Source: Nocardia sp. BMG111209 (lineage in GTDB: Bacteria > Actinomycetota > Actinomycetes > Mycobacteriales > Mycobacteriaceae). From it: DNA of 64,000 nt. The notes beneath the pieces were generated by a model. The model did not search any database. It was not told the origin of the DNA and saw only the letters and a program-made list of their open reading frames with translations. The stretch lies in contig NZ_KB907307.1 in the NCBI RefSeq assembly GCF_000381925.1, forward strand, positions 3,100,001 to 3,164,000, written 5' to 3'. Shown piece by piece: positions 53,737-62,091 of the stretch (the stretch's first letter is position 1; every line of letters starts with the position of its first letter). The position numbers were made by a program, and so were the translations under genes.

Positions 53737-54139
53737 AGATCTGCTGGAGATCCAGCAGCTGCTCGCCAAGTATGCCGTCACCATGACCAAGGGCGATGTG
53801 CAGGGGGTGCTCGAGGTGTTCACCCCCGACGGCTCCTACAGCGCCTTCGGCGACACCTACACCCTGGACCTGTTCCCGGAACTGGTGGAGGCGGCACCGA
53901 AGGGGCTGTTCCTCACGGGCACACCGCTTCTGGAGATCGACGGCGACACCGCCACCGGAACCCAGCCGCTGTGCTTCGTGGAGCACAGCGCGCACGATAT
54001 GCGGATCGGTTACTACACCGACACTCTCGTGCGCACCGAGCAGGGCTGGCGGTTGAAGACCCGGCGGATGACGTTCATCCGGCGCAGTGGTGATCACGAC
54101 TCCGGCATCCCGCATGCCTTCGAAAACTCGAAGGCCTGA
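53723..54139 (+). CDS. NTF2-like/SnoaL-fold protein
   Basis: A 138-residue cone-shaped NTF2-like protein: LLEIQQLLAKYAVTMTKGDVQGVLEVFTPDGSY at the start and GWRLKTRRMTFIRR at the end. Such domains act as isomerases, dehydratases or oxygenase beta-subunit-like partners. The TTG at 53723 overlaps the preceding gene by 14 bases. It could be the beta-like partner that the Rieske oxygenase otherwise lacks; inference. Confidence 0.78.
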   Translation: MSRTEDLLEIQQLLAKYAVTMTKGDVQGVLEVFTPDGSYSAFGDTYTLDLFPELVEAAPKGLFLTGTPLLEIDGDTATGTQPLCFVEHSAHDMRIGYYTDTLVRTEQGWRLKTRRMTFIRRSGDHDSGIPHAFENSKA

Positions 54140-54150
54140 CATGCTTTCCA

Positions 54151-54181
54151 GGGCCTCGCTCCGTTCCATGGGGCGGGGCCC
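54151..54181 (+). terminator. Terminator-like hairpin after the Rieske operon
   Basis: GGGCCTCGCTCC, 7-base loop, GGGGCGGGGCCC pairs over 12 bp with two G-U pairs, 11 bases after the NTF2-like stop. No T-tract. It may end or attenuate transcription before the dehydrogenase pair. Confidence 0.35.
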
Positions 54182-54349
54182 TCGTCACCGTTCCACCCGG
54201 TGGTCACGCGCCGTTCCGGCCGCGTGGCCCCGGCTCTTCCCCTTCCGCCCGCTCGCTGTGAACTGTTCCGCCGCCGGTCTCGAATCGGAGCGGATCGCGC
54301 GGCGGGCGAGCCACTTTCACCGGTTTCGCCCGGCGCGAAAGGACGCTGT

Positions 54350-55471
54350 ATGAGTGCTTCCGTGATCCCCGATGTGGCGCAGTTCCGCTCGGAGTTGCGC
54401 AGTTGGCTCGACGAGAACGACCTGTCCCCCGGGGCCGATCACTCACTCGACGGGCAGGTGGCACAGCTCGGCCGGGTGCGCAAGGCGCTGTTCGACGCCG
54501 GGTGGATGCGGTACGGGTGGCCGGCCGAGGTCGGCGGGCTCGGCGGGCCCGCGGTACTGCGCGCGGTACTCGGCGAGGAGGTCGCCACCCGCGATCTCGC
54601 CGAGCCGGGTCTGTACTCGATGATCGAGGTCCTGGTGCCGACCATGATCTCCTACGCCCGCCCCGAGCTGGCCGCGGAGATGGTGCCGCTCATGCTCTCC
54701 GGCGCCGAACAGTGGTGCCAGGGCTTCTCCGAACCCGGCTCCGGCAGCGATCTGGCCTCGCTGACGACGAAAGCCGTTCCCGACGGCGACAATTGGGTCG
54801 TCAACGGGCAGAAGGTGTGGACCAGCCTGGCGCAGTACGCGTCCCGATGCGTCCTGCTCACCCGGACCGCACCGGGCCACGCCGGGATCACGGCCTTCTT
54901 CGTCGATATGGACACCCCCGGTATCACCGTCCGCCCGCTGAAGACCATGCACGGGCTCGACGAATTCGCCGAGGTGTACTTCGACGACGTGGTGGTGCCC
55001 GGTGACCGGATGCTCGGAAACCTCGGCGACGGCTGGCAATTGGCGATGGACCTGCTGCCGCACGAGCGTTCCACCTGCTTCTGGCACCGTGGCGCCTACC
55101 TGTTCAACCGGCTCGACAAGCTGATCGCGCAGACCACCGCACCGCCCGGCGACACCCAGGCCGACGCCGAGATCGGTTCCACCTACCTGGCTCTGCACAT
55201 GCTGCGCTGCCGCTCCCGGACAACCCAGCAGACCCTTGCCGACGGCGGGCATCTGGGCCCGGAGACCTCGGTGGACAAGGTGCTGCTCGCGACCGCCGAA
55301 CAACAGCTGATGAACACCGTGCGGGACCTCATCCCCGGCGCGGTGGAATTCGACGACCTCGAATGGCGCACGGAGTTCCTGTATTCCCGCGCCGCCACCA
55401 TCTACGGCGGCACCGCGGAGATCCAGCGCAACATCATCTCCCGCCGCCTGCTGGACCTGGGCAAGGAGTGA
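54350..55471 (+). CDS. Acyl-CoA dehydrogenase, large partner of a pair
   Basis: A 373-residue acyl-CoA dehydrogenase. CQGFSEPGSGSDLASL is the flavin/substrate loop, VNGQKVWTSLAQYASRCVLL follows, and YSRAATIYGGTAEIQRNIISRRLL is the C-terminal flavin-binding end. The ATG at 54350 has GAAAGGA 6 bases upstream. It is followed after 2 bases by a shorter dehydrogenase, the arrangement of heteromeric (alpha2beta2) enzymes known from steroid catabolism. Confidence 0.88.
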   Translation: MSASVIPDVAQFRSELRSWLDENDLSPGADHSLDGQVAQLGRVRKALFDAGWMRYGWPAEVGGLGGPAVLRAVLGEEVATRDLAEPGLYSMIEVLVPTMISYARPELAAEMVPLMLSGAEQWCQGFSEPGSGSDLASLTTKAVPDGDNWVVNGQKVWTSLAQYASRCVLLTRTAPGHAGITAFFVDMDTPGITVRPLKTMHGLDEFAEVYFDDVVVPGDRMLGNLGDGWQLAMDLLPHERSTCFWHRGAYLFNRLDKLIAQTTAPPGDTQADAEIGSTYLALHMLRCRSRTTQQTLADGGHLGPETSVDKVLLATAEQQLMNTVRDLIPGAVEFDDLEWRTEFLYSRAATIYGGTAEIQRNIISRRLLDLGKE

Positions 55472-55473
55472 GC

Positions 55474-56280
55474 ATGAGTGTGGACACCGCCGAGCTGGAA
55501 CTGCTCACCGGAACCCTGCGCAAGACGATGTCGACGGTCACCGGCGGCGCGCTGGACCACGCGCTGACCGAACTCGGCTGGCACGAGATGCTCGCCGAGA
55601 TGCCGGAAGTCGCTGTGCCCCTGGTGTTCCGGCTGCTGGGTGAGACCGGCGCGCACGCCTCCGTCCTCAACGACGTGGTGCGGCACGCGGCGGGACAACC
55701 GCCCGAGGACGGCGCGACCGTGCCGCTGCCGTCCTCGGGCGGCTCCTGGATCGTCTGGGAGCGCGGGGAATCCGCCGTTTCCGCAGCGGGCGCCGCGGTC
55801 GACGGCGAACTGCCGTTGCGGAAAGTTCCCTCCGGCAACGCGATTCCGCTCGCTGCGGGTCGTACCGCGCTGGCGTGGTGGTTGATCGGTTCCGGGCGGA
55901 CCATGCTGGCACTGGCGCGTACGCACGTGCTGGATCGCGTGCAGTTCGGCCGCCCACTGGCCTCCTTCCAGGCCGTACGGCACCGGCTGGCGGAAACCCT
56001 GGTGGCGCTGGAAGGCGCCGAGGCGACCCTGACGGTCGCCGACAGCGAACTGGGCGCGCTGCTCGCCAAGGCCGCCGCGGGCCAGGCCGCCCTCACCGCC
56101 GCCCGGCACTGCCAGCAGGTGCTCGGCGGTATCGGCTTCACCGACGAGCACGATCTGCACCGGCACATCCGCCGGGTGCTGGTGCTCGACGGATTGCTGG
56201 GCAGCACACGGGAACTCACGCGCGAGGCGGGCGCGCTGGTTCGCGCCGAGGGCGGGGCGCCCCGGCTGGCGCAGCTGTAA
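55474..56280 (+). CDS. Acyl-CoA dehydrogenase, short partner of a pair
   Basis: A 268-residue protein with the C-terminal helical half of an acyl-CoA dehydrogenase (VQFGRPLASFQAVRHRLAE; CQQVLGGIGFTDEHDLHRHI) but a reduced N-terminal region lacking the flavin loop TEPGxGSD. Short members like this form alpha2beta2 enzymes with a complete partner. It directly follows that partner. Last gene of the rightward catabolic set. Confidence 0.85.
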   Translation: MSVDTAELELLTGTLRKTMSTVTGGALDHALTELGWHEMLAEMPEVAVPLVFRLLGETGAHASVLNDVVRHAAGQPPEDGATVPLPSSGGSWIVWERGESAVSAAGAAVDGELPLRKVPSGNAIPLAAGRTALAWWLIGSGRTMLALARTHVLDRVQFGRPLASFQAVRHRLAETLVALEGAEATLTVADSELGALLAKAAAGQAALTAARHCQQVLGGIGFTDEHDLHRHIRRVLVLDGLLGSTRELTREAGALVRAEGGAPRLAQL

Positions 56281-56416
56281 CGGAAGAGTTGCTTCGACGG
56301 TGCCGGTGGCGCGAGGGATTCGCCACCGGCACTGCGCGTTTCGGGCTCGCCGGCGTTGCCGAGAGGTTTTGCCCCAGGTAATGTCATAGGTTCGCGCTGA
56401 ACGCGGAGGGGGTGGG

Positions 56417-57205
56417 ATGAACTCCGTACGCAGGGGTGTGCCGTCCGACTATCATCGGAGCACCGAATGGAGTCCGAGGCGGCAATGGCCGACGGCGGTG
56501 GTCGGCGGCGTGCTGTTACTGATCGCTTTCGCTGGACCACGACTGCAACCACACGACCTGCTCGCCCTCGGCACCGCATTGATCGGCCTGATGTTGTTGA
56601 GCAGCACTTACCTGCCCCGCCGCCCGGCAGTCGAGATGAACCGAACGAACCGGGCGATTCTGCGGTACCGGCCGTTCCGCGGCGCGCAACTGTACATGTT
56701 CCTGCTCCTCACGGCTCTGGGTGTCATCTCCTTTCTCGCCGGAGGGTACGGCGAATTGCCCGGGCGTTACCTCGTCTACGGGCCGGTGACAGTCCTCCTC
56801 GGCCTGACCTGTGTCGTGATGTTCGCCCATCAGGGCTACGCCGTGCGCCTGACATTCGGCGTGCACTCCCTGCGCCTCGTCGCTCACCTACCGTGGCGCC
56901 GAACCGATCTCGAATTTCCCTGGGACGGTATCGACGATCTGCGAGTGCAACCGAATCCACGAACGCGCGTCCGGATCCAGGTCCTCACCTTCACCTGCGA
57001 CCGGCAATCGGTGTTCTTCCACAGTGATCCGCACCGGAAATACCCTGGGAACGAGGGTGATTCGTGGACCCTGTACCCGACGTGGTGGACCGTGGACACC
57101 AACGCGCTGCTGTCGACCCTGCGGTACTACATCGACCATCCCGAGCGGCGGGGCGACCTCGATGCGGCGACCACACGGGCGATGCTGACACCGGCGCCGC
57201 ATTGA
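56417..57205 (+). CDS. Membrane protein with C-terminal PH-like domain
   Basis: A 262-residue protein with four predicted membrane helices (about residues 26-44, 50-66, 95-112 and 120-137) and a soluble C-terminal domain (YAVRLTFGVHSLRLV, LEFPWDGIDDLRVQP) resembling bacterial PH-like domains. Function unknown. Similar domain layout to the shorter protein at 27112-27654. Confidence 0.65.
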   Translation: MNSVRRGVPSDYHRSTEWSPRRQWPTAVVGGVLLLIAFAGPRLQPHDLLALGTALIGLMLLSSTYLPRRPAVEMNRTNRAILRYRPFRGAQLYMFLLLTALGVISFLAGGYGELPGRYLVYGPVTVLLGLTCVVMFAHQGYAVRLTFGVHSLRLVAHLPWRRTDLEFPWDGIDDLRVQPNPRTRVRIQVLTFTCDRQSVFFHSDPHRKYPGNEGDSWTLYPTWWTVDTNALLSTLRYYIDHPERRGDLDAATTRAMLTPAPH

Positions 57206-57214
57206 ACCGCTCGT

Positions 57215-57556
57215 TCACCACTCCCGGCCGGAGATCAGCTCGTCGGCATCCGCATCGTCGAAACCGTAGGCCCGCGCCACGAACCAGAACTCCTCGCCGA
57301 TGTCCTCACGCGCTACGGTGTCGAATTCGCTACCCGCCGAGTCGAACTCGGCCTCCAGGTCATTGAACTCGGCGGTGGCAGCCTGGGTGAGGGTGTACAA
57401 GGCGGCCAGATCGGCAGGCGCCTCGGCCTCGATGCGCGCGCACAGCCTCAGCAGGATCGCCTTGCCCAGCTCCACCAGATGGTCGGGATAGAACTCGTCC
57501 TCCGACAGCACCTCGAGAAAAGCATGCGATGTCACCTGCTGATTACCGATCGGCAC
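57215..57556 (-). CDS. DUF5713 family protein
   Basis: A 113-residue acidic protein matching DUF5713: FLEVLSEDEFYPDHLVELGKA, LCARIEAEAPADLAALY, FVARAYGFDDADADELI. All-helical, cytosolic, function unknown. Convergent with the PH-like membrane protein and divergent from the MazG-like gene. Confidence 0.75.
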   Translation of the reverse strand: MPIGNQQVTSHAFLEVLSEDEFYPDHLVELGKAILLRLCARIEAEAPADLAALYTLTQAATAEFNDLEAEFDSAGSEFDTVAREDIGEEFWFVARAYGFDDADADELISGREW

Positions 57557-57706
57557 GACGTCCCCGCTCTCGAACTTCGATTGTCCACCGCATCATTGCA
57601 CGCCCCGCCCGAGCCCCGGCCGGGCACGCCACCGCAGGCTCGCCGCCGATACTGCGGCACGCCGTGGAATTTGCGGCGCGACAGCATTTCCCGGCACCGT
57701 GACGGT

Positions 57707-58042
57707 ATGGACTGGGCGGCGTTCGGCGCGGAACTCGATGCGGTGTCACAGCGTTACGCACAACGGCACGGGATCCGGCGCACACCCGAGTGGTACGTCA
57801 TGAAGATCGCCGAGGAGTCCGGCGAGCTGATGCAGCAGTTCCTCGCCGAAACCGGGCAGGGCCGCTCGCGTGGCAAAACCCCTGAGCAACTGCGCGACTC
57901 GGTCGACGACGAGATCGCCGACGTCCTCTGCCACGTGGTACTGCTCGCACATCACCGCGGAATGGACCTGCAGGCGGCCATCGACCGGAAATGGTTGCGG
58001 CACCGACCGGATGCGACCGGTGGTCAGGCGGTTACGGGCTGA
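57707..58042 (+). CDS. MazG-like nucleotide pyrophosphohydrolase
   Basis: A 111-residue all-alpha NTP pyrophosphatase. The metal-binding pattern is visible: KIAEESGELMQQF (E-E-x-x-E) and DEIADVLCHVVLLAH (D-E-x-x-D). Such enzymes hydrolyse non-canonical or excess (d)NTPs to NMP. The ATG at 57707 starts a protein of the expected length. Divergent from DUF5713. Confidence 0.78.
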   Translation: MDWAAFGAELDAVSQRYAQRHGIRRTPEWYVMKIAEESGELMQQFLAETGQGRSRGKTPEQLRDSVDDEIADVLCHVVLLAHHRGMDLQAAIDRKWLRHRPDATGGQAVTG

Positions 58043-58062
58043 TCCGAGTCCGGCCTCGGTCC

Positions 58063-58962
58063 TCACGGATCGGTGCGAATGTCCCGCCGGTAGGCGCCCG
58101 GCGCGATTCCGAACTCCCGTTTGAACGCCTTCGCGAAGGCGAATTGCGAGCTGTAACCCACCTGCCGGGCGACGACCACGAGTGGCGTCCGGTCCCGGCG
58201 CAGCAGTCGGGCCGCTGTGATCATCCGCCAGCGGGTGAGGTACGTGAGCGGCGGTTCGCCGACCAATCTGGTGAAACGGCGAGTGAAAGTCGCTCGCGCC
58301 ACACCGATCTCGCCCGCCAGGCGATCCACGGTCCACGGTTCGGCGGGGTGGGCGTGCATCCGGTGCAGGATGTGCCCGATCGCCTTGTCCGCCATCGCCG
58401 CGGTCCAGCCCGTGGAATTGCCGTCGTGCCAGGCGCGCAGAATGTAGATCAGCAACGCGTCCACCAGTGCGGCGACGACGGCATCCCCGCCGGGATCGTG
58501 TGCTTGGATCTCGGCGCCGAGCAACGCGACGGCCGCAGCCAGCCGATCCTGCCGCGGGCCGGACAGGTGCACCACCTCGGGCAGGCCCGCCAGCAGCGGG
58601 TGCCGTGTACCCGGTTCGATGCGATAGGCCCCGGACACCACGATGGTTTCCGCGCCGTCACCACCGATCGAGACCCTGTCGACGCGGCGGTCCACGACGA
58701 GATCGAGGGGTTCGGCGTCACCCGGGTCCGCGAGGGTGTGCTCCGCCCCGCTGGGCATCAGCACGACGTCCCCGGCACGCAACAGCACCGATCGCGCACC
58801 GCCGCAGTGCAATAGGCACTCCCCGCGCACGATGACGTGGAACCCGAATCCCCGCCGCCCGCCGAACCGCAATCCCCAGGGAGCGCGGGCGCGGATATGC
58901 ACGGACAGGGCGGGCGCGGTCGTCACCGCGGCCACCGCGTCGCTCAGGACATCGATCTCCAT
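58063..58962 (-). CDS. AraC family regulator with cupin sensor domain
   Basis: A 299-residue regulator. The N-terminal half is a cupin sensor (GDVVLMPSGAEHTLADPG), the C-terminal 100 residues an AraC double HTH (VDRLAGEIGVARATFTRRF; FAKAFKREFGIAPGAYRR). The ATG at 58962 has GAAGGA 7 bases upstream. Divergent from an SDR gene over 119 bases, a common regulator-target pair. Confidence 0.85.
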   Translation of the reverse strand: MEIDVLSDAVAAVTTAPALSVHIRARAPWGLRFGGRRGFGFHVIVRGECLLHCGGARSVLLRAGDVVLMPSGAEHTLADPGDAEPLDLVVDRRVDRVSIGGDGAETIVVSGAYRIEPGTRHPLLAGLPEVVHLSGPRQDRLAAAVALLGAEIQAHDPGGDAVVAALVDALLIYILRAWHDGNSTGWTAAMADKAIGHILHRMHAHPAEPWTVDRLAGEIGVARATFTRRFTRLVGEPPLTYLTRWRMITAARLLRRDRTPLVVVARQVGYSSQFAFAKAFKREFGIAPGAYRRDIRTDP

Positions 58963-59081
58963 CGTGCCGTTCCTTCGATCCGATCGAGCATGTTTCGGGC
59001 ACATTCGACCATAGATCGGATCACGCACCACCCATAACGTCAGTGGGACACAGCAATTCGACTCATCGAGAGGGGACCGTC

Positions 59082-59816
59082 GTGACCGACCGTCCGTCCG
59101 TCATCGTCACCGGCGCCGCCCGCGGAATCGGCCGCGCCGTCGCAGAGCGACTCGGCTCGCAGGGAGCAGGCGTCGTTGTCAATTATCGTTCCGATGCCGA
59201 GACCGCCGAGGCCGTCGTTGCCACCATCCGTGCCGCCGGCGGCGATGCGACGGCGGTGCCCGCCGATGTCGCTGTGCCCGAACAGGTTCAGCGCCTGTTC
59301 GACGTCGCCCGCCGGCAGTACGGCGATCCGGACGTCGTGGTGCACTGCGCAGCCGTCACGCACTTCACACCGCTCGCCCAGGCCACCGACGCCGACTACG
59401 AGCAAGTGTTCAGCGCCAACACCAGAGCTACGTTCGCCACGTTGCGCGCGGCCGCAGGCCAGGTGGTCGACGACGGCCGGATCATCGTCATTTCCAGTGG
59501 GGCGGCGGTGGTTCCGCGCGCAAACGCGGGCCTGTACGCCGCGAGCAAGGCCGCCGGCGATCAACTCGTCCGAGTATTGGCCACCGAACTCGCGGCGCGC
59601 CGAATCACCGTGAACAGCGTGCTCCCCGGCCCGACCCGCACCGAGACCGTCGTGGCCACGGTGCCCGACGACCGGCTCGCCGCGATCGCCGCCGATATCC
59701 CCCTCGGCAGACTCGCCGAACCCGCCGACATCGCCGACGTGGTCGCCTTTCTCGCCTCCGACGCCGGCCGCTGGATCACCGGTCAGGCCATCCACGCCGG
59801 GGGCGGGATGTTCTGA
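59082..59816 (+). CDS. SDR family oxidoreductase next to AraC regulator
   Basis: A 244-residue classical SDR: VTGAARGIGRAVA, HCAAVTH in place of NNAG, active-site Ser in VISSGAAVV, catalytic YAASKAA, C-terminal GQAIHAGGG. The GTG at 59082 follows GAGAGGGG. Divergent from and probably controlled by the AraC protein. Substrate unknown. Confidence 0.85.
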   Translation: MTDRPSVIVTGAARGIGRAVAERLGSQGAGVVVNYRSDAETAEAVVATIRAAGGDATAVPADVAVPEQVQRLFDVARRQYGDPDVVVHCAAVTHFTPLAQATDADYEQVFSANTRATFATLRAAAGQVVDDGRIIVISSGAAVVPRANAGLYAASKAAGDQLVRVLATELAARRITVNSVLPGPTRTETVVATVPDDRLAAIAADIPLGRLAEPADIADVVAFLASDAGRWITGQAIHAGGGMF

Positions 59817-60005
59817 CCGGTCGGGGGCCACCTTCGTATGAACCGCCTGCCCAGGTTGCGCGACCACCGCAGTATGCACGGTGCCGGTGGTGCACCGACC
59901 GACACGCCCGTGAGCATGCCACCTCCCATCGATACCAGGTCCGATCGGGTATCCACGAAACCGGTACATCCCAACCCCATGCCGGCACCGGATCAGGACG
60001 TGATG

Positions 60006-60533
60006 ATGACCGATATTCACCGCACGGCGCACACCGTGACGCGTTTGCAGATCGGCACCGGGCGGCCGTTCGAGGCGTTCCGGCGGGATTTCGAAAGTGC
60101 TGCACCGGTATTCGATCACGCTGCGGTCGAGGCGATCACCGCCCGGGGCGGATCCTGGGACGAGATCCGTGCGGCTGTCGCCGCGAACGCCCCGCACGGC
60201 CTGATGATCTTCGTGTCGATCGACGCGCGGCCGCTGATGGCGGCTGCCGGTCACCGCAGCCCGGCGGTCGAGTATCTGCTCGGCAACCATGTAGTCGCCG
60301 AACGGATGTACCGGCACAGCCCACTGGCCCTGCTGTACGCACCGCTGCGCGTGCTGCTCTTCGCCGACGAACGCGGCGACGCGGTTGTCGCCCTGGACCA
60401 GCCGAGCACCGTCTTCGCCGCGCTGGACGATCCCCGCATCACCGAGGTCGGCCACGAACTCGACCGGAAGGTCGCGGCCCTGCTGGCATTCGTGGGCGCA
60501 GACGCGCAAGAGATCCTCGCCGACGGTGGCTGA
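60006..60533 (+). CDS. DUF302 family protein
   Basis: A 175-residue protein with the DUF302 pattern: RPFEAFRRDFESAAPV near the start, LLGNHVVAERMYRHSPLALLYAPLRVLLFADE in the second half and VALDQPS after it. Soluble, role unknown. The ATG at 60006 has AGGA 7 bases upstream; ATG 60003 is equally possible, and the frame is open back to 59838. Confidence 0.72.
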   Translation: MTDIHRTAHTVTRLQIGTGRPFEAFRRDFESAAPVFDHAAVEAITARGGSWDEIRAAVAANAPHGLMIFVSIDARPLMAAAGHRSPAVEYLLGNHVVAERMYRHSPLALLYAPLRVLLFADERGDAVVALDQPSTVFAALDDPRITEVGHELDRKVAALLAFVGADAQEILADGG

Positions 60534-60590
60534 GCCCGGTCCCGAGGCGAGCACATCGGTCCGGCTCGATCCACCGACCTTGGAGGACGA

Positions 60591-60830
60591 ATGCCCGAAA
60601 CAATCGCCGGAATAACCATTCCGGACACCGAACTCGTCCGAGCTGCGACAGCACTCGTCCGCGCCGCGGCCGACGACACGATCTTCAGCCACTCCCGCCG
60701 GGTATTCCTCTGGGGTTCACTGTCGATACCGGCCGCATGCCCGTCAGCGACGACCGCACGATCCGACGCCTTCGAGCCGGGCAGAGCTCGAGCGCTCCCG
60801 CCGGGCTGTCGGTGGCATCCGCTACGGTGA
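60591..60830 (+). pseudogene. Truncated HD-domain protein gene at island junction
   Basis: The first 43 or so codons (PETIAGITIPDTELVRAA ... DTIFSHSRRVFLWGSL) match the start of HD-domain (cyanamide-hydratase-like) proteins, including the S-R-R-V-F-L-x-G that precedes the HD motif. After that the frame becomes Ala/Ser/Pro-rich noise to a stop at 60830, and the H-D metal residues are absent. The start has a good GGAGG site. The gene appears to have been cut at about 60,720, where the CRISPR-Cas segment begins. Confidence 0.6.
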
Positions 60831-60891
60831 CCGCTCGTAACGTCGCGCAAGTGATCTGCGACGAGTTTCTTGTTGCAGCAGAGGATATTTC

Positions 60892-62091
60892 ATGACAATT
60901 CTGACATATCGGGACCTACTGGACGCATGCTCGCCCGGCGGGGCGGCGGTCCTGACGTCGGTGACGGAACTCGCGCCGGCCGGCGGTCCGCATGCCGCGG
61001 TTGCGCCGGCAAAGTTCAGCGTGGGCAAGAATTCCGTATTCGCCTACGAGACAAGGTTTATCGTCGACGAGCCGCTGGTAACGGTAATTATCGACTCCAA
61101 GCAGTCGCAGTTGAACCGTATGGAGCAACCGCTGTCGATCGCTATCGATGACGGGCACCCGGTGCTGGGCAGGACCCCGCGGATGCGGGTTTCCTATGGC
61201 AATGCCAGCTATACGGACCTCGAGTTGCCCCACAGGGCCTTCGACGGTCACATTCGCGCTGGAACCGTGGCAGGAACGCCGGTGACCGAGCACCTGGAAT
61301 ACCGCGCGGCGCGCGATGCTTCGGCCCGCAATGCCCGCGCACTGCTGGAGATGAGCCCGGTGAGCCTCATTTTCGGGGCCTGGGACTCGTCTCGGCGCAC
61401 CCATCAGGGTCGTTACCGCAGCGCCCTGGTCGGCGAGATCATCGGAGTGCTGGCCGATCAGAGCGCAACGGCGACGACCTCGCCGTTGCGCGGCGGGGCC
61501 CGGGTGGACCCTGTGGCGATGAGTGTGCAACTGCCGGGCGCGGAGCTCGAAAAGCTGGTTCGCGCACAGGAATCCGAACTCAGTACCAAGACCGTCGCAG
61601 GCCTCCGCGACGAGATCGCGAAGGCCAAGTCGAAGCCGCTGTCGGCATCGCCGCTGGGGATGGGCGGGATCCCGCCGACGCTGGACGCTTTGGGGGCGGT
61701 GGCCTGTCGCCAGATCATACGCACCCATGTGCTGAGCTTCAGTGCGTTGCGGCAGTTGCGGTTCGGCGCAGACGCCGCAGGCGACGCGGCGTGCCGGGCG
61801 TTGCTGGCGGCGTTCGCTTTGAACGGTCTGGCGCGCTCGGATGCGGAGCTGAGCTTGCGGGCCAACTGCGATCTTCGCGAACTGGGTCCGGCGGAGGTGG
61901 TGCTGGATCAACGGTACGGCAAGACAGCGGAATTGGAGCCGCTGACGATCGAGGAGGCGGACGAACTGCTGGCGACCGCGATCGCCGGGGCCATCGAGAA
62001 GGCCGGGGTGCGTTGGGAGGGGCAGGTTTTCGAGGTGACCGGCAATCTGGCGGTCTTGCGCGGTGCGGTCGATACGGATGACGACAAATGA
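60892..62091 (+). CDS. csb1: Type I-G CRISPR-associated Csb1 (Cas7-like backbone)
   Basis: A 399-residue RAMP protein of the Csb1/GSU0053 family, which forms the crRNA-bound backbone of type I-G (formerly I-U) Cascade. Family features are the N-terminal YRDLLDACSPGGAAVLTSV, AVAPAKFSVGKN, and SPVSLIFGAWDSSR mid-protein. The ATG at 60892 follows AGAGGA by about 7 bases. It overlaps csb2 by 4 bases. The 60-base stretch upstream is locally AT-rich. Confidence 0.85.
   Translation: MTILTYRDLLDACSPGGAAVLTSVTELAPAGGPHAAVAPAKFSVGKNSVFAYETRFIVDEPLVTVIIDSKQSQLNRMEQPLSIAIDDGHPVLGRTPRMRVSYGNASYTDLELPHRAFDGHIRAGTVAGTPVTEHLEYRAARDASARNARALLEMSPVSLIFGAWDSSRRTHQGRYRSALVGEIIGVLADQSATATTSPLRGGARVDPVAMSVQLPGAELEKLVRAQESELSTKTVAGLRDEIAKAKSKPLSASPLGMGGIPPTLDALGAVACRQIIRTHVLSFSALRQLRFGADAAGDAACRALLAAFALNGLARSDAELSLRANCDLRELGPAEVVLDQRYGKTAELEPLTIEEADELLATAIAGAIEKAGVRWEGQVFEVTGNLAVLRGAVDTDDDK

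Noticed and set aside
59040..60692. 550-codon frame on the minus strand
   Set aside because: Antisense to the SDR, DUF302 and truncated HD genes, all of which show family motifs on the plus strand.
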